Part shown: positions 6,201-13,261 of the stretch, piece after piece
Layout of the letters: each line of letters starts with the position of its first letter
Numbering within the stretch: position 1 is the stretch's first letter
NCBI GenBank assembly: GCA_937870675.1
Contig: CALMZN010000022.1
Location: 1-19,515 of the forward strand
DNA: 19,515 bases
Source of the DNA: an uncultured bacterium
Lineage (GTDB): Bacteria; Patescibacteriota; Patescibacteriia; UBA1558; GWA2-36-10
Direction of reading: 5' to 3'
Made by a program: the position numbers and the translations under genes
The notes under the pieces: generated by a model
Database searches by the model: none
What the model was told of the DNA's origin: nothing
What the model saw: the letters and a program-made list of their open reading frames with translations, nothing else

Positions 6201-7460
6201 GAGTTCCGGATACAGCGGAAACTTTACCATCAAATTTAATATTTTATTTTGATTATTTTCTGAAACCGATTTTGATTTCAAGGTTGTGATAATAACATCA
6301 GCAATTATTTCTATGTCCTTTTCTTTCAAGCCCCGAGTAGTCAAAGCGGCTGTGCCCAATCTAATACCCGATGGATCCATCGGCTTTCTGGTGTCAAAAG
6401 GAATCATATTTTTGTTGGTATAGATATAGGTCTGGTCTAGTAGGGTTTCGGCTTCTTTACCAGACAAGCCCAAAGGTGTCACATCAATTAATAATAAATG
6501 ATTGTCAGTGCCACCAGAAACCATTTTGATCCCAGCTTCATGAAATTTATTTTCCAAAGTTTTACAGTTTTTCAAAATTTGTTTTTGATAATTTTTGAAT
6601 TTTGGCGACAGTGCCTCGCCAAAAGCCACGGCCTTGGCAGCAATGATATGTTCCAATGGTCCGCCCTGAAGTCCGGGGAAAACAGCGCTGTCTATTTTTT
6701 GGGCTAGATTCTTTTTTCCGTCTTGGTCTAAGTGATCATTAATTTTTGACAAAATCATAGCGCCTCGTGGACCACGTAAGGTCTTGTGAGTGGTAGTGGT
6801 CACCACATCGGCTACTGGCACAGGATCAGGGTGCAAGCCAGCGGCTACCAGTCCAGCAATATGGGCCATGTCGACCATCAAATAAGCGCCGACTTCATCG
6901 GCAATATTTTTGAATTTGGCAAAATCTATTTTTCTAGAATAAGCTGAAGCGCCAGCCAAAATAATTTTTGGTTTGTGAGCCAAAGCTTGGGCGCGAACTT
7001 CGTCAAAATCAATTAGCTCGGTTTCTTTGCTGACGCCGTAGCTGACAAAATTATATGACTTGCCGGAAAAATTGACCGGATGCCCGTGAGTCAGGTGTCC
7101 GCCGTGGGCGAGCGAGAAGCCTAAGATAGTATCATGAAGATTGGCTAGAGCCATATAGGCAGCAGCATTGGCTTGGGAACCAGAGTGGGGCTGGACATTG
7201 GCATGCTCGGCTTGGAACAATTTTTTGGCTCGCTCAATAGCTAATGTCTCGGCTTGGTCAATGAACTCATTGCCACCGTAGTATCTTTTGTTGGGGTAGC
7301 CCTCGGCATATTTATTAGTCAACACCGAAGCAGTGGCCTCTAGGACAGCCAAGGAAACAAAATTTTCCGAGGCAATCATTTCCGCGCCTTGACGCTGGCG
7401 ATTGAGTTCTTTCTCCAAAATATGGGCAATGGCCGGATCTTGCTGATTTAGGTGTTTCAT
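6198..7460 (-). CDS. glyA: Serine hydroxymethyltransferase
   Basis: PLP enzyme that converts serine and tetrahydrofolate to glycine and 5,10-methylene-tetrahydrofolate. The 420 residues include the N-terminal ELNRQRQGAEMIASENF, the GYPNKRYYGG segment (54-63), QPHSGSQAN (90-98), DMAHIAGLVAAG (197-208) and the PLP-lysine motif TTTTHKTLRGPRG (221-233, K226). The C-terminal tail after about residue 400 (KSKSVSENNQNK and on) looks less conserved, and its stop codon is contributed by the palindromic repeat, so the original C-terminus may have been slightly altered. The start has no SD; an extended -10 box sits about 14 nt upstream. It is upstream of folD on the same strand. Confidence 0.97.
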   Translation of the reverse strand: MKHLNQQDPAIAHILEKELNRQRQGAEMIASENFVSLAVLEATASVLTNKYAEGYPNKRYYGGNEFIDQAETLAIERAKKLFQAEHANVQPHSGSQANAAAYMALANLHDTILGFSLAHGGHLTHGHPVNFSGKSYNFVSYGVSKETELIDFDEVRAQALAHKPKIILAGASAYSRKIDFAKFKNIADEVGAYLMVDMAHIAGLVAAGLHPDPVPVADVVTTTTHKTLRGPRGAMILSKINDHLDQDGKKNLAQKIDSAVFPGLQGGPLEHIIAAKAVAFGEALSPKFKNYQKQILKNCKTLENKFHEAGIKMVSGGTDNHLLLIDVTPLGLSGKEAETLLDQTYIYTNKNMIPFDTRKPMDPSGIRLGTAALTTRGLKEKDIEIIADVIITTLKSKSVSENNQNKILNLMVKFPLYPEL

Positions 7461-7473
7461 GTATTTGTTTTTA

Positions 7474-7482
7474 GTTATAACA
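7474..7482 (-). promoter_or_regulatory. Extended -10 promoter of glyA
   Basis: Read on the minus strand: TGTTATAAC, a TGn-extended -10 (5/6), without a clear -35. The predicted start of transcription leaves about 7-8 nt before the glyA ATG. A second TATAAT lies at 7525-7530 on the same strand and could be an alternative. Confidence 0.45.
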
Positions 7483-7535
7483 AAATATATTGTTTAGTGT
7501 AGCATATTAGTTATTTCCTGCAATATTATAAAATA

Positions 7536-7566
7536 AGCCCCCGGCCGCGTGTGGCGACAGAGGGCT
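7536..7566 (-). terminator. Rho-independent terminator of the small unknown gene
   Basis: Minus-strand hairpin: AGCCCTC pairs with GGGGGCT (7 bp with one G-U), then one mismatch, then GTCGC with GCGGC (5 bp with one G-U) around loop CACAC, followed by TATTTTAT. It ends the transcript of the gene at 7580-7891, just before the glyA promoter. Confidence 0.65.
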
Positions 7567-7579
7567 CTAGAGTTCTGGT

Positions 7580-7891
7580 TCAAGCTGTTTTCAACTTCAA
7601 CAATTGACTGTACAATCTGTCAAAATGTTTGCTAATCGACCAAGCATTTAGATTCATAGCTCTCAGCATATCCTGGAAATAATTATCTTGAGGAATGCCC
7701 CCATCGTTTTCGATGACGGGGATGAGAACATTGGCGTAGAGGGCGTAGAGCCAGAGTTGGCGTTTGTTTTTGGGATACTGGGGGTAGCGACGGATCATCA
7801 GTTCCAGGAGTTGTTTTTTCTCCTTTAAAGGGATGTTTGCTACCCAGTGAATGGAGTGGCTTTCCACGTCAGGAAAACGCTTGCATTTCAT
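7580..7891 (-). CDS. Small protein of unknown function, strong SD, atypical codon use
   Basis: 103 residues starting MKCKRFPDVES, or 104 from the adjacent ATG at 7894. I do not recognise the family. It is soluble and mildly basic, with no signal peptide, membrane segment or known motif. Residues 21-60 look helical and aromatic-rich (RRYPQYPKNKRQLWLYALYAN), and the C-terminal part is amphipathic (ISKHFDRLYSQLLKLK). A longer frame from ATG 7957 is unlikely, because the promoter and its predicted start lie at 7949-7984. AAGGAGG precedes the start, and the gene has its own promoter and terminator. It uses CTC, CTG, ATC and GGC codons that are uncommon in its AT-rich neighbours, and ends with TGA. 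Transfer or unusual expression demand are both possible. Confidence 0.65.
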   Translation of the reverse strand: MKCKRFPDVESHSIHWVANIPLKEKKQLLELMIRRYPQYPKNKRQLWLYALYANVLIPVIENDGGIPQDNYFQDMLRAMNLNAWSISKHFDRLYSQLLKLKTA

Positions 7892-7897
7892 CATCGG

Positions 7898-7904
7898 CCT
7901 CCTT
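7898..7904 (-). promoter_or_regulatory. Strong Shine-Dalgarno that decides the start at 7891
   Basis: AAGGAGG on the minus strand lies 3 nt before ATG 7894 and 6 nt before ATG 7891. The latter is the better spacing. Such a sequence is absent from most genes in the window. Confidence 0.8.
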
Positions 7905-7955
7905 GCAATCTTTGGATTGAACCAGAGTGAAATTGAGGTAGAACAGAAACATCTC

Positions 7956-7984
7956 ATTCTATAATATTTTTATCAATTTGTCAA
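7956..7984 (-). promoter_or_regulatory. Consensus sigma-70 promoter of the small unknown gene
   Basis: Minus strand: perfect -35 TTGACA (7979-7984), 17-bp spacer, -10 TAGAAT (5/6, 7956-7961). The predicted start near 7949 gives a leader of about 58 nt ending in the SD. It lies just past the elp3 stop, so the gene is transcribed independently of elp3. Confidence 0.75.
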
Positions 7985-8034
7985 CATCACAAATAAAGTG
8001 TTGTTTGGTCCAGTATTATTTTTGTGTTTTATGG

Positions 8035-9654
8035 CTACGATTTGACACTTAATTTTTTTGTCAAGTAAGTGCCTTCTAATTTATACCCGAGTTTTCGATA
8101 GTAGTTGCGTACGCCAATGCCGGAAATTACGGCTATTTTTTTTAGTTTATTTTCCAAAGTTATTTTTTCTGCTTCTTTCATTAGGCGCTTGCCAAGACCC
8201 AAATGCTGAGTTTGGCCCATTTCATCATCCAAGGCCTCTTGATAGACCGGTACCATTTGTCCATAGACATGTAACTCTCTAACAATAGAGGCATTTCTTA
8301 GCTCGGGAAAGATATTTTTTTTAGGATTATGATTTAGACGCAGTCGCAAAAAAGCATAAACCTTACTACGATCTTTGTTTTCAAAACTCAAGAATATTTC
8401 TTGACCTTGGCTGGCTAGATAATCACGTCGCACTAAATTCAAATCTTTGAGTTCATATTTTTCAGCTCTTACTTCACGGCAACGCAAGCACTGGCAAGAA
8501 GCGCCTTGCTGGGCTAGCTCCTTTTGCAGATACTGACGTAGGTTGGTGATTTTGTTGCCAGCCACTATGCTTTCTTCCGGAATGTCGCGAATCAAGCGAT
8601 TGATGCGTATGTATGGCGGAACTATTTTTTTTACTTTGAGCAGGAGATCGAGTAGCTGTTTTTTGGTGTAGGGTTTGTATTTTTTTTGTTTATACCATTT
8701 GTACAATTCAGCGTGCTCATTGACCACACAGGGGTAGATCTTGATTTGATCGGGCTGTAAGTCAGGAGAACTGAATACATATTGGAACATAGCTAGATCT
8801 TTTTGGGGTGTGCTTCCAGGTAAATCAGGCATATAGTGGTGGTCTACCTTGATACCGACTTCTTTGAGTTGTCTGGTGGCTTCAATGCTTTGTTCTAAAT
8901 TGTGTCCGCGTTTGATTAACTTCAAAATTTTGTCATCAGTGTGTTGGATGCCAAGCTGGACGCGAGTAGTGCCCAAGATACGCATTCTTTTTATTTCCGC
9001 GGGGTTTATAAAATCCGGTCTGGTCTCCAAAGTCAGACCAATGATTTTGTATTTGGCGGTCTCGTTTATTTTTTGTTCTTTTTCTAGAGAAAAAGCTTGA
9101 CGTTTATTTTTTTTGGGAAATATATTAGCCGCATAAAAACAATCGCGGATAAATTCATCTTGGTATTTGCTAGGATAGACCGACCAAGTGCCACCCAAGA
9201 CCAACACCTCTAGTTTATCGACAGAGTGGCCATTGTTTTCTAGGGCCTGGATACGCATAGTCACTTGGCGGAAGGGATCAAAGAGGTTCATCTTGGCGCG
9301 AGCGGCGGCTGGCTCATTGGATAAATAGCTTTTGGGCATGCCGATCTCGGTAGGGCAATAAAGGCATTTGCCTGGGCAGATAAAGGGCTTGGTCAACACC
9401 GTGATCACCGAAACGCCGGATAAAGTACGGACAGCCCGTTTTTTTAATAATTGTTCAAAGCTACTGTCAGCTTTTATTTTTTTGTTTTTTAACAATTGAC
9501 GATAGCAAGAAATCAAGGTAGCCTTAGTATTGGCTGGTAGTTGGCGGGAGCTAAAAGCTTGGCGTAGTTGTTTAGAAAAATCTAAGGCAGAGGCATATTT
9601 TCTACTAGCCAGCTCCAAGACAATTTCTTCAAATATTTTATTATTTTTTTTCAT
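8035..9654 (-). CDS. elp3: Elp3-type tRNA U34 carboxymethyltransferase (radical SAM + GNAT)
   Basis: Makes 5-carboxymethyl-uridine at the tRNA wobble position from acetyl-CoA by radical SAM chemistry. 539 residues. The iron-sulfur cluster cysteines C93, C97 and C100 are in CPGKCLYCP, followed by PKSYLSNEPAAARA and LVLGGTWSVYP (151-161), hallmarks of Elp3. Other conserved pieces are LETRPDFI (209-216), RVQLGIQHTDD (231-241) and DHHYMPDLPGST (271-282). A CQCLRC cluster (387-392) matches the zinc-binding cysteines between the two domains. The C-terminal GNAT part has the acetyl-CoA loop QHLGLGKRLMKEAE (483-496) and ends GVRNYYRKLGY. The length agrees with single-subunit bacterial and archaeal Elp3. 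Its ATG overlaps the ATG of the divergent methyltransferase gene, which probably performs the next step. Confidence 0.95.
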   Translation of the reverse strand: MKKNNKIFEEIVLELASRKYASALDFSKQLRQAFSSRQLPANTKATLISCYRQLLKNKKIKADSSFEQLLKKRAVRTLSGVSVITVLTKPFICPGKCLYCPTEIGMPKSYLSNEPAAARAKMNLFDPFRQVTMRIQALENNGHSVDKLEVLVLGGTWSVYPSKYQDEFIRDCFYAANIFPKKNKRQAFSLEKEQKINETAKYKIIGLTLETRPDFINPAEIKRMRILGTTRVQLGIQHTDDKILKLIKRGHNLEQSIEATRQLKEVGIKVDHHYMPDLPGSTPQKDLAMFQYVFSSPDLQPDQIKIYPCVVNEHAELYKWYKQKKYKPYTKKQLLDLLLKVKKIVPPYIRINRLIRDIPEESIVAGNKITNLRQYLQKELAQQGASCQCLRCREVRAEKYELKDLNLVRRDYLASQGQEIFLSFENKDRSKVYAFLRLRLNHNPKKNIFPELRNASIVRELHVYGQMVPVYQEALDDEMGQTQHLGLGKRLMKEAEKITLENKLKKIAVISGIGVRNYYRKLGYKLEGTYLTKKLSVKS

Positions 9655-9665
9655 GAGTGATATTA
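9617..9665. promoter_or_regulatory. Overlapping divergent promoters for elp3 and the methyltransferase, both leaderless
   Basis: Plus strand: AAGACA (9617-9622, 4/6), 16-bp spacer, TATTAT (9639-9644, 5/6), with the ATG 9 nt after the -10. Minus strand: TAATAT (9660-9665) lies 5 nt before the elp3 ATG at 9654. Each promoter is embedded in the coding sequence of the other gene, so both messages should start at or next to the AUG. The boxes are weak matches in AT-rich DNA. Confidence 0.4.
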
Positions 9666-10318
9666 AAAAAGATTTGCAAAATGTTTATGACTCTGTAGCC
9701 GTGGAGTTTTCCAACACCAGATATGTACCCTGGCAGGAGTTATCCGTTTTTATACCATATTTGCCCATTGGGGGCAAGATTTTGGACTTGGGCTGTGGTA
9801 ATGGTCGTCTGTTGAAAGTGCTAGAATCAAGCGGCCAAAAATTTGATTATTTGGGGGTTGATTTTAGCGCCAATTTGTTAGAGCAGGCCAAAAAGCAATT
9901 TCCAAATTTTAGTTTTCAGTTGGCTGATATGGCTAGCATCAATTTTCCGGATAATAGTTTTGAGGTTATTTGTTTGGTGGCTTCTTTTCACCATCTTGAT
10001 ACTAAAAAAGACAGAGAGGATTTGTTAAAAAAAATATATAGCTGGCTGAAACCCGAGGGAGTGCTCTTTATGACTAATTGGAATCTTTGGCAACCAAAAT
10101 ATCGCCAATATTTTTTTAAAAACATATTTAAAAAAAGAGCTTGGAACGACTGTTTCATACCCTATCATCTGCCAGACAAAACAAAAATCTTTTGGCGCTA
10201 TTATCATCATTTTACCAAAGGTGAATTAAGAAAATTATTAAAACAAGGTGGCTTCAAAATATCAGCCAATGATGTTTACCGCACTAAATATAATTTGAAT
10301 TGTCTAGTGAAAAAATAA
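9653..10318 (+). CDS. Trm9/ALKBH8-like SAM-dependent tRNA wobble-uridine methyltransferase
   Basis: 221 residues, class I Rossmann methyltransferase: motif I ILDLGCGNGRLL (43-54), acidic D70 in GVDFS, LADM (90-93) and the post-catalytic LVASFHHL (108-115). Beyond this general fold, the N-terminal VYDSVAVEFSNTRYVPW (11-27) and C-terminal RYYHHFTKGEL (182-192) match the signatures of Trm9 and the ALKBH8 methyltransferase domain, which convert cm5U34 to mcm5U34. ATG 9653 is chosen because the upstream frame extension has no Trm9-like sequence and the YD..A..FS.TR motif starts right after. The divergent elp3 makes the cm5U substrate, which supports the role. A generic small-molecule methyltransferase is the alternative. 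Confidence 0.8.
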   Translation: MSDIKKDLQNVYDSVAVEFSNTRYVPWQELSVFIPYLPIGGKILDLGCGNGRLLKVLESSGQKFDYLGVDFSANLLEQAKKQFPNFSFQLADMASINFPDNSFEVICLVASFHHLDTKKDREDLLKKIYSWLKPEGVLFMTNWNLWQPKYRQYFFKNIFKKRAWNDCFIPYHLPDKTKIFWRYYHHFTKGELRKLLKQGGFKISANDVYRTKYNLNCLVKK

Positions 10319-10331
10319 TTTACCTCGTTAA

Positions 10332-10356
10332 ATAAATTTGGCCTTATCAAATTTAT
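10332..10356. terminator. AT-rich hairpin between convergent genes
   Basis: Perfect 9-bp stem ATAAATTTG / CAAATTTAT around a 7-nt loop, between the convergent methyltransferase and SET genes. No T-run follows directly, so a terminator role is only suggested by position. Confidence 0.35.
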
Positions 10357-10376
10357 AAAGAGTAAAAATATATAAA

Positions 10377-10784
10377 TTATTTCAAATCCAAAAATTCTTC
10401 TTCATCATCAAAGCCATAGTCATAAACAATCTCTTCTCCTTTGGAGATTTTTTTGAGGGCCTTCATTAGAAGGTAGCGGTCATTTCTGGTTTTGGGATAG
10501 TAGATGTCGGCGTTGGGGTTTTTGCGGTCATGATTGTAGACCGATCCATAGCCCAGCATGATGCAGTCTTTGCGGTGAGTTTCTAAATAAAGAGGATAAA
10601 AAGTCAGTAAGTCCGATTCATTATCCAGATATTTCACATCTTTTTTGGATAAATAAATAACCGGAAAGGTCTCTATGATTTCTCCTTTTTTGATGTTGGC
10701 TGTAGCTATTACCCCCAAGCCCTTGCCCGGTGTCTCGACAATTTTGATTTTTGTTGGCGGAATGATTTTAAATTTTTTGGTCAT
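10377..10784 (-). CDS. Small SET-domain protein (putative protein lysine methyltransferase)
   Basis: 135 residues that are essentially a bare SET domain. The N-terminal SAM-binding strand reads GKGLGVIATANIKKGEII (20-37), the knot motif YNHDRKNPNADI (83-94) corresponds to NHxxxPN, and the C-terminal motif GEEIVYDYG (116-124) corresponds to GEEL.xDYG with the catalytic-type tyrosine. No pre-SET or post-SET zinc cysteines are present, as in other short bacterial SET proteins. The substrate is unknown; ribosomal or DNA-binding proteins are candidates by analogy. It is convergent with the Trm9-like gene and divergent from the phosphomannomutase gene. No SD is seen before its ATG. Confidence 0.85.
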   Translation of the reverse strand: MTKKFKIIPPTKIKIVETPGKGLGVIATANIKKGEIIETFPVIYLSKKDVKYLDNESDLLTFYPLYLETHRKDCIMLGYGSVYNHDRKNPNADIYYPKTRNDRYLLMKALKKISKGEEIVYDYGFDDEEEFLDLK

Positions 10785-10875
10785 ATCTTTTTAAAATGTT
10801 TTTTTATTTTTTGACATGACATAAGTTTAGCCAATATTTTGGTATTTGTAAATTATTATAAGCCACTGGTTTTTA

Positions 10876-10905
10876 TTGTATTTTCTCAAGGGCTTGTGAT
10901 AAAAT
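10876..10905 (+). promoter_or_regulatory. Promoter of the phosphomannomutase gene
   Basis: -35 TTGTAT (10876-10881), 18-bp spacer, TGn-extended -10 TAAAAT (5/6, 10900-10905). The predicted start near 10912 gives a leader of about 17 nt without an SD. Confidence 0.55.
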
Positions 10906-10928
10906 GATAGAGCAATAACAACAATATT

Positions 10929-12296
10929 ATGGATACAAGTATTTTTCGCTCATATGATGTGCGGGGTTTATACCCCCAGCAAATAGATGCCGAAATAGCC
11001 AAACAAATAGCCATGGCCTATTTGAGTGTGGTCAGTCGTAAATTGCCCAAGCCAGTCAAGAATCTAAAAATTGTAGTAGCCAGAGATGTGCGTGAGGCCT
11101 CGGAACCATTGATGAAGTCGGCTGTTGAGGTTTTTTTGAAATATGGCGCTGAAGTTCATGATCTGGGTTTGGTTTCTATCAATGATTTTTATTTTGCCAC
11201 TGGCTATTTCAAATATGACTGCGGGTTTATGGCCACCGCTTCTCATAATCCACCGGGTTATGGTGGCTTTAAGATGATTATGAATAGCACAGAGTATACG
11301 GACAGTATCAAATATATTAGTGGCCAGCAAGTTTATAAAGAACTATCTGCTTTGAGTGATTTTCACCCAGAAGAGAAAAAAGGAAAATATAAAAAAAGGG
11401 ATATAAGTAAGGATCATATTAAACATATTTTATCCTTTGTTGATGTTAAGAAAATAAATAAATTAAAAGTGTTAGCTGATACTGGTAACGGCATGGTTGG
11501 TTTGATTTTGCCCAAGCTGTTTGCCAAATTACCAGCAGAGTTGATAAGCATTTTTTCGGAGCTAGATCCAAAATTTGCCAATAGGCCACCAAACCCATTG
11601 GCTAAAGACGCTTATTTGCCAGCCAGTCAAACAGTGTTAAAAAATAAAGCTGATCTAGGTGTGATGTTTGATGTTGATGGTGATCGTATGTTTTTGCTTG
11701 ACGAGAAAGGTCAGTTTATCAGGGGAGATATGACGCTATTGCTTTTAGCCAAAATGTTATTGAAAAAAGATCCTGGAGCGGGTATTGTCTACAATCTGAT
11801 ATGCTCGCACGCTGTGCCAGAACTGATCGCCAAATGGGGTGGCAGGCCAATCCGCAGTGAGGTCGGCTATATCAATTTAGCCAGACATATGCACCTGGAG
11901 CAGGGTTCTATGAGCGGTGAGGTCTCTGGTCATTTTGCTTTCAAAGAAAATTATTATACTGATTCTGGTTTGATTGCTTTGGTTCTGGCTTTGCAAGCTA
12001 TTTCTGAAGATGGTCGTCCATTATCAGAGATTATCAAAGATTTTTCTTTGTATTATCGCGGTGACGAATTTAATATTGAGGTGGAAAATATTCCAGCCAA
12101 GCTAGAAAAAATTCGTTATCACTATCATGACAATATCAAAGATGAGATTGATGGCATTACAGTGGAGTTTGGGGACTGGTGGTTCAATGTCCGTCCCTCA
12201 AACACCGAGCCATTATTGAGAATTACCGTTGAAGCCAAAGATAAACCTAGTGCTGAACAGCGCCAGCAAGAAATATTAAAAGTAATAAATAACTAA
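10929..12296 (+). CDS. Phosphomannomutase/phosphoglucomutase
   Basis: Interconverts hexose 6-phosphate and hexose 1-phosphate (mannose and/or glucose), feeding GDP-mannose and other nucleotide sugars. The 455 residues have the four alpha-D-phosphohexomutase domains: start FRSYDVRGLYP (6-15), phosphoserine loop TASHNP with S105 (103-108), metal loop DVDGDR (248-253), sugar-binding GEVSGHF (330-336) and phosphate-binding RPSNTEP (422-428). The length and GEVSGHF loop fit ManB/AlgC-type enzymes rather than GlmM. It shares the mannose theme with the synthase at 394-1122. murI follows 41 nt later on the same strand and may be cotranscribed. The dual substrate range cannot be judged from sequence. 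Confidence 0.94.
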   Translation: MDTSIFRSYDVRGLYPQQIDAEIAKQIAMAYLSVVSRKLPKPVKNLKIVVARDVREASEPLMKSAVEVFLKYGAEVHDLGLVSINDFYFATGYFKYDCGFMATASHNPPGYGGFKMIMNSTEYTDSIKYISGQQVYKELSALSDFHPEEKKGKYKKRDISKDHIKHILSFVDVKKINKLKVLADTGNGMVGLILPKLFAKLPAELISIFSELDPKFANRPPNPLAKDAYLPASQTVLKNKADLGVMFDVDGDRMFLLDEKGQFIRGDMTLLLLAKMLLKKDPGAGIVYNLICSHAVPELIAKWGGRPIRSEVGYINLARHMHLEQGSMSGEVSGHFAFKENYYTDSGLIALVLALQAISEDGRPLSEIIKDFSLYYRGDEFNIEVENIPAKLEKIRYHYHDNIKDEIDGITVEFGDWWFNVRPSNTEPLLRITVEAKDKPSAEQRQQEILKVINN

Positions 12297-12337
12297 AATT
12301 TAATTTTTTAAAAAATAGTTTTAAATGAAAAAAAGTT

Positions 12338-13144
12338 ATGATAGGAGTGTTTGATTCAGGTCTAGGCGGTTTAACAATTTTTAAGTCAATTGAAAAAAAG
12401 TTACCGCAATTTGACTATATTTATTTAGGCGACAATGCTCGCACTCCTTATGGCAATCATAGTCAAGAGGTGATTTATGAATATACTAGGCAGGCGGTTG
12501 ATTATTTGTTTGGCTTGGGTTGCACCCTGATTGTCTTGGCTTGCAACACTGCCTCATCCGATGCTTTGCAAAAATTACAACAGAGCTATTTGCCGAAAAA
12601 ATATCCGGGTAAAAATATTTTGGGCGTGATCCGTCCCTTAGCCGAGTTAGCCAGTGTGGCCACCAAAAACAAAGTAGTGGCCGTGATGGGCACGCGTGGT
12701 ACGGTAGAATCAAAATCATATATTCGTGAATTGCAACTTCAAAATTTAAAAATAAAAGTAGTGCAACAAGCTTGTCCCTTGTTAGTGCCATTGATTGAAG
12801 AAAATTGGGAAAAGTATTCGGAGACCAAAATGATTTTGAAAAAATATATTCGTCCCTTAAAGAGTCATTTTCCTGATACAGTGATTTTGGGCTGTACGCA
12901 CTATGGCTGGCTACAAAAAGACATTCAAAAATATTTTGGTAAGAATATAAAAGTGTTGGATAGCGGCAAAATAGTGGCTGATAAGTTGAGCGAATATCTA
13001 AGCAAGCATCCCGAGTATGCCCATGTTTCAAAAAATAAAGCTCAGAGAATATTTCTGACTACCGATGATCAAAAAAGATTTGAAATAGCCGCGCAGAAAT
13101 ATTTGGGGCGAAAAATAAAAGCAGAAAAAATTAGTTTGCAATAA
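12338..13144 (+). CDS. murI: Glutamate racemase
   Basis: Makes D-glutamate for peptidoglycan stem peptides in the cytosol. 268 residues with the paired catalytic cysteines in ACNTAS (C69) and GCTHYG (C186, with H188), the N-terminal FDSGLGG (5-11) including D6, GDNARTPYG (31-39) and MGTRGTV (117-123). The start is the ATG giving MIGVFDSG, the usual beginning; an ATG 14 nt earlier is out of frame. No SD is present. A strong terminator follows at 13157, so this ends the phosphomannomutase-murI unit. All family features are intact. Confidence 0.96.
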   Translation: MIGVFDSGLGGLTIFKSIEKKLPQFDYIYLGDNARTPYGNHSQEVIYEYTRQAVDYLFGLGCTLIVLACNTASSDALQKLQQSYLPKKYPGKNILGVIRPLAELASVATKNKVVAVMGTRGTVESKSYIRELQLQNLKIKVVQQACPLLVPLIEENWEKYSETKMILKKYIRPLKSHFPDTVILGCTHYGWLQKDIQKYFGKNIKVLDSGKIVADKLSEYLSKHPEYAHVSKNKAQRIFLTTDDQKRFEIAAQKYLGRKIKAEKISLQ

Positions 13145-13156
13145 AATTAAGTGGCT

Positions 13157-13190
13157 AAAAAATTCTCCGCCAATCGGCGGAGAATTTTTT
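13157..13190. terminator. Strong bidirectional rho-independent terminator
   Basis: Perfect 15-bp stem with an AATC loop (13172-13175). The arms carry an A-run on the left and a T-run on the right (core TTCTCCGCC / GGCGGAGAA), so it works for murI on the plus strand and trpS on the minus strand. Confidence 0.92.
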
Positions 13191-13261
13191 GAGGTTTAAT
13201 TAAAAAATACCTGTTTTTCATTAAAATTTTAGTAAAAAATCGTATTTTTGTCAGGGGGGGG

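Noticed and set aside
7892..7957. Start of the small unknown gene at ATG 7957
   Set aside because: The consensus promoter puts the transcript start near 7949, and the strong SD points to 7891/7894.
9530..9652. Methyltransferase start at 9530 inside elp3
   Set aside because: The upstream codons are antisense to elp3 and lack family similarity; the Trm9-like motif starts just after ATG 9653.
12486..13031. Minus-strand open frame of 181 codons opposite murI
   Set aside because: It is a shadow of murI, which has all catalytic residues; the antisense translation shows no recognisable motif, SD or promoter.
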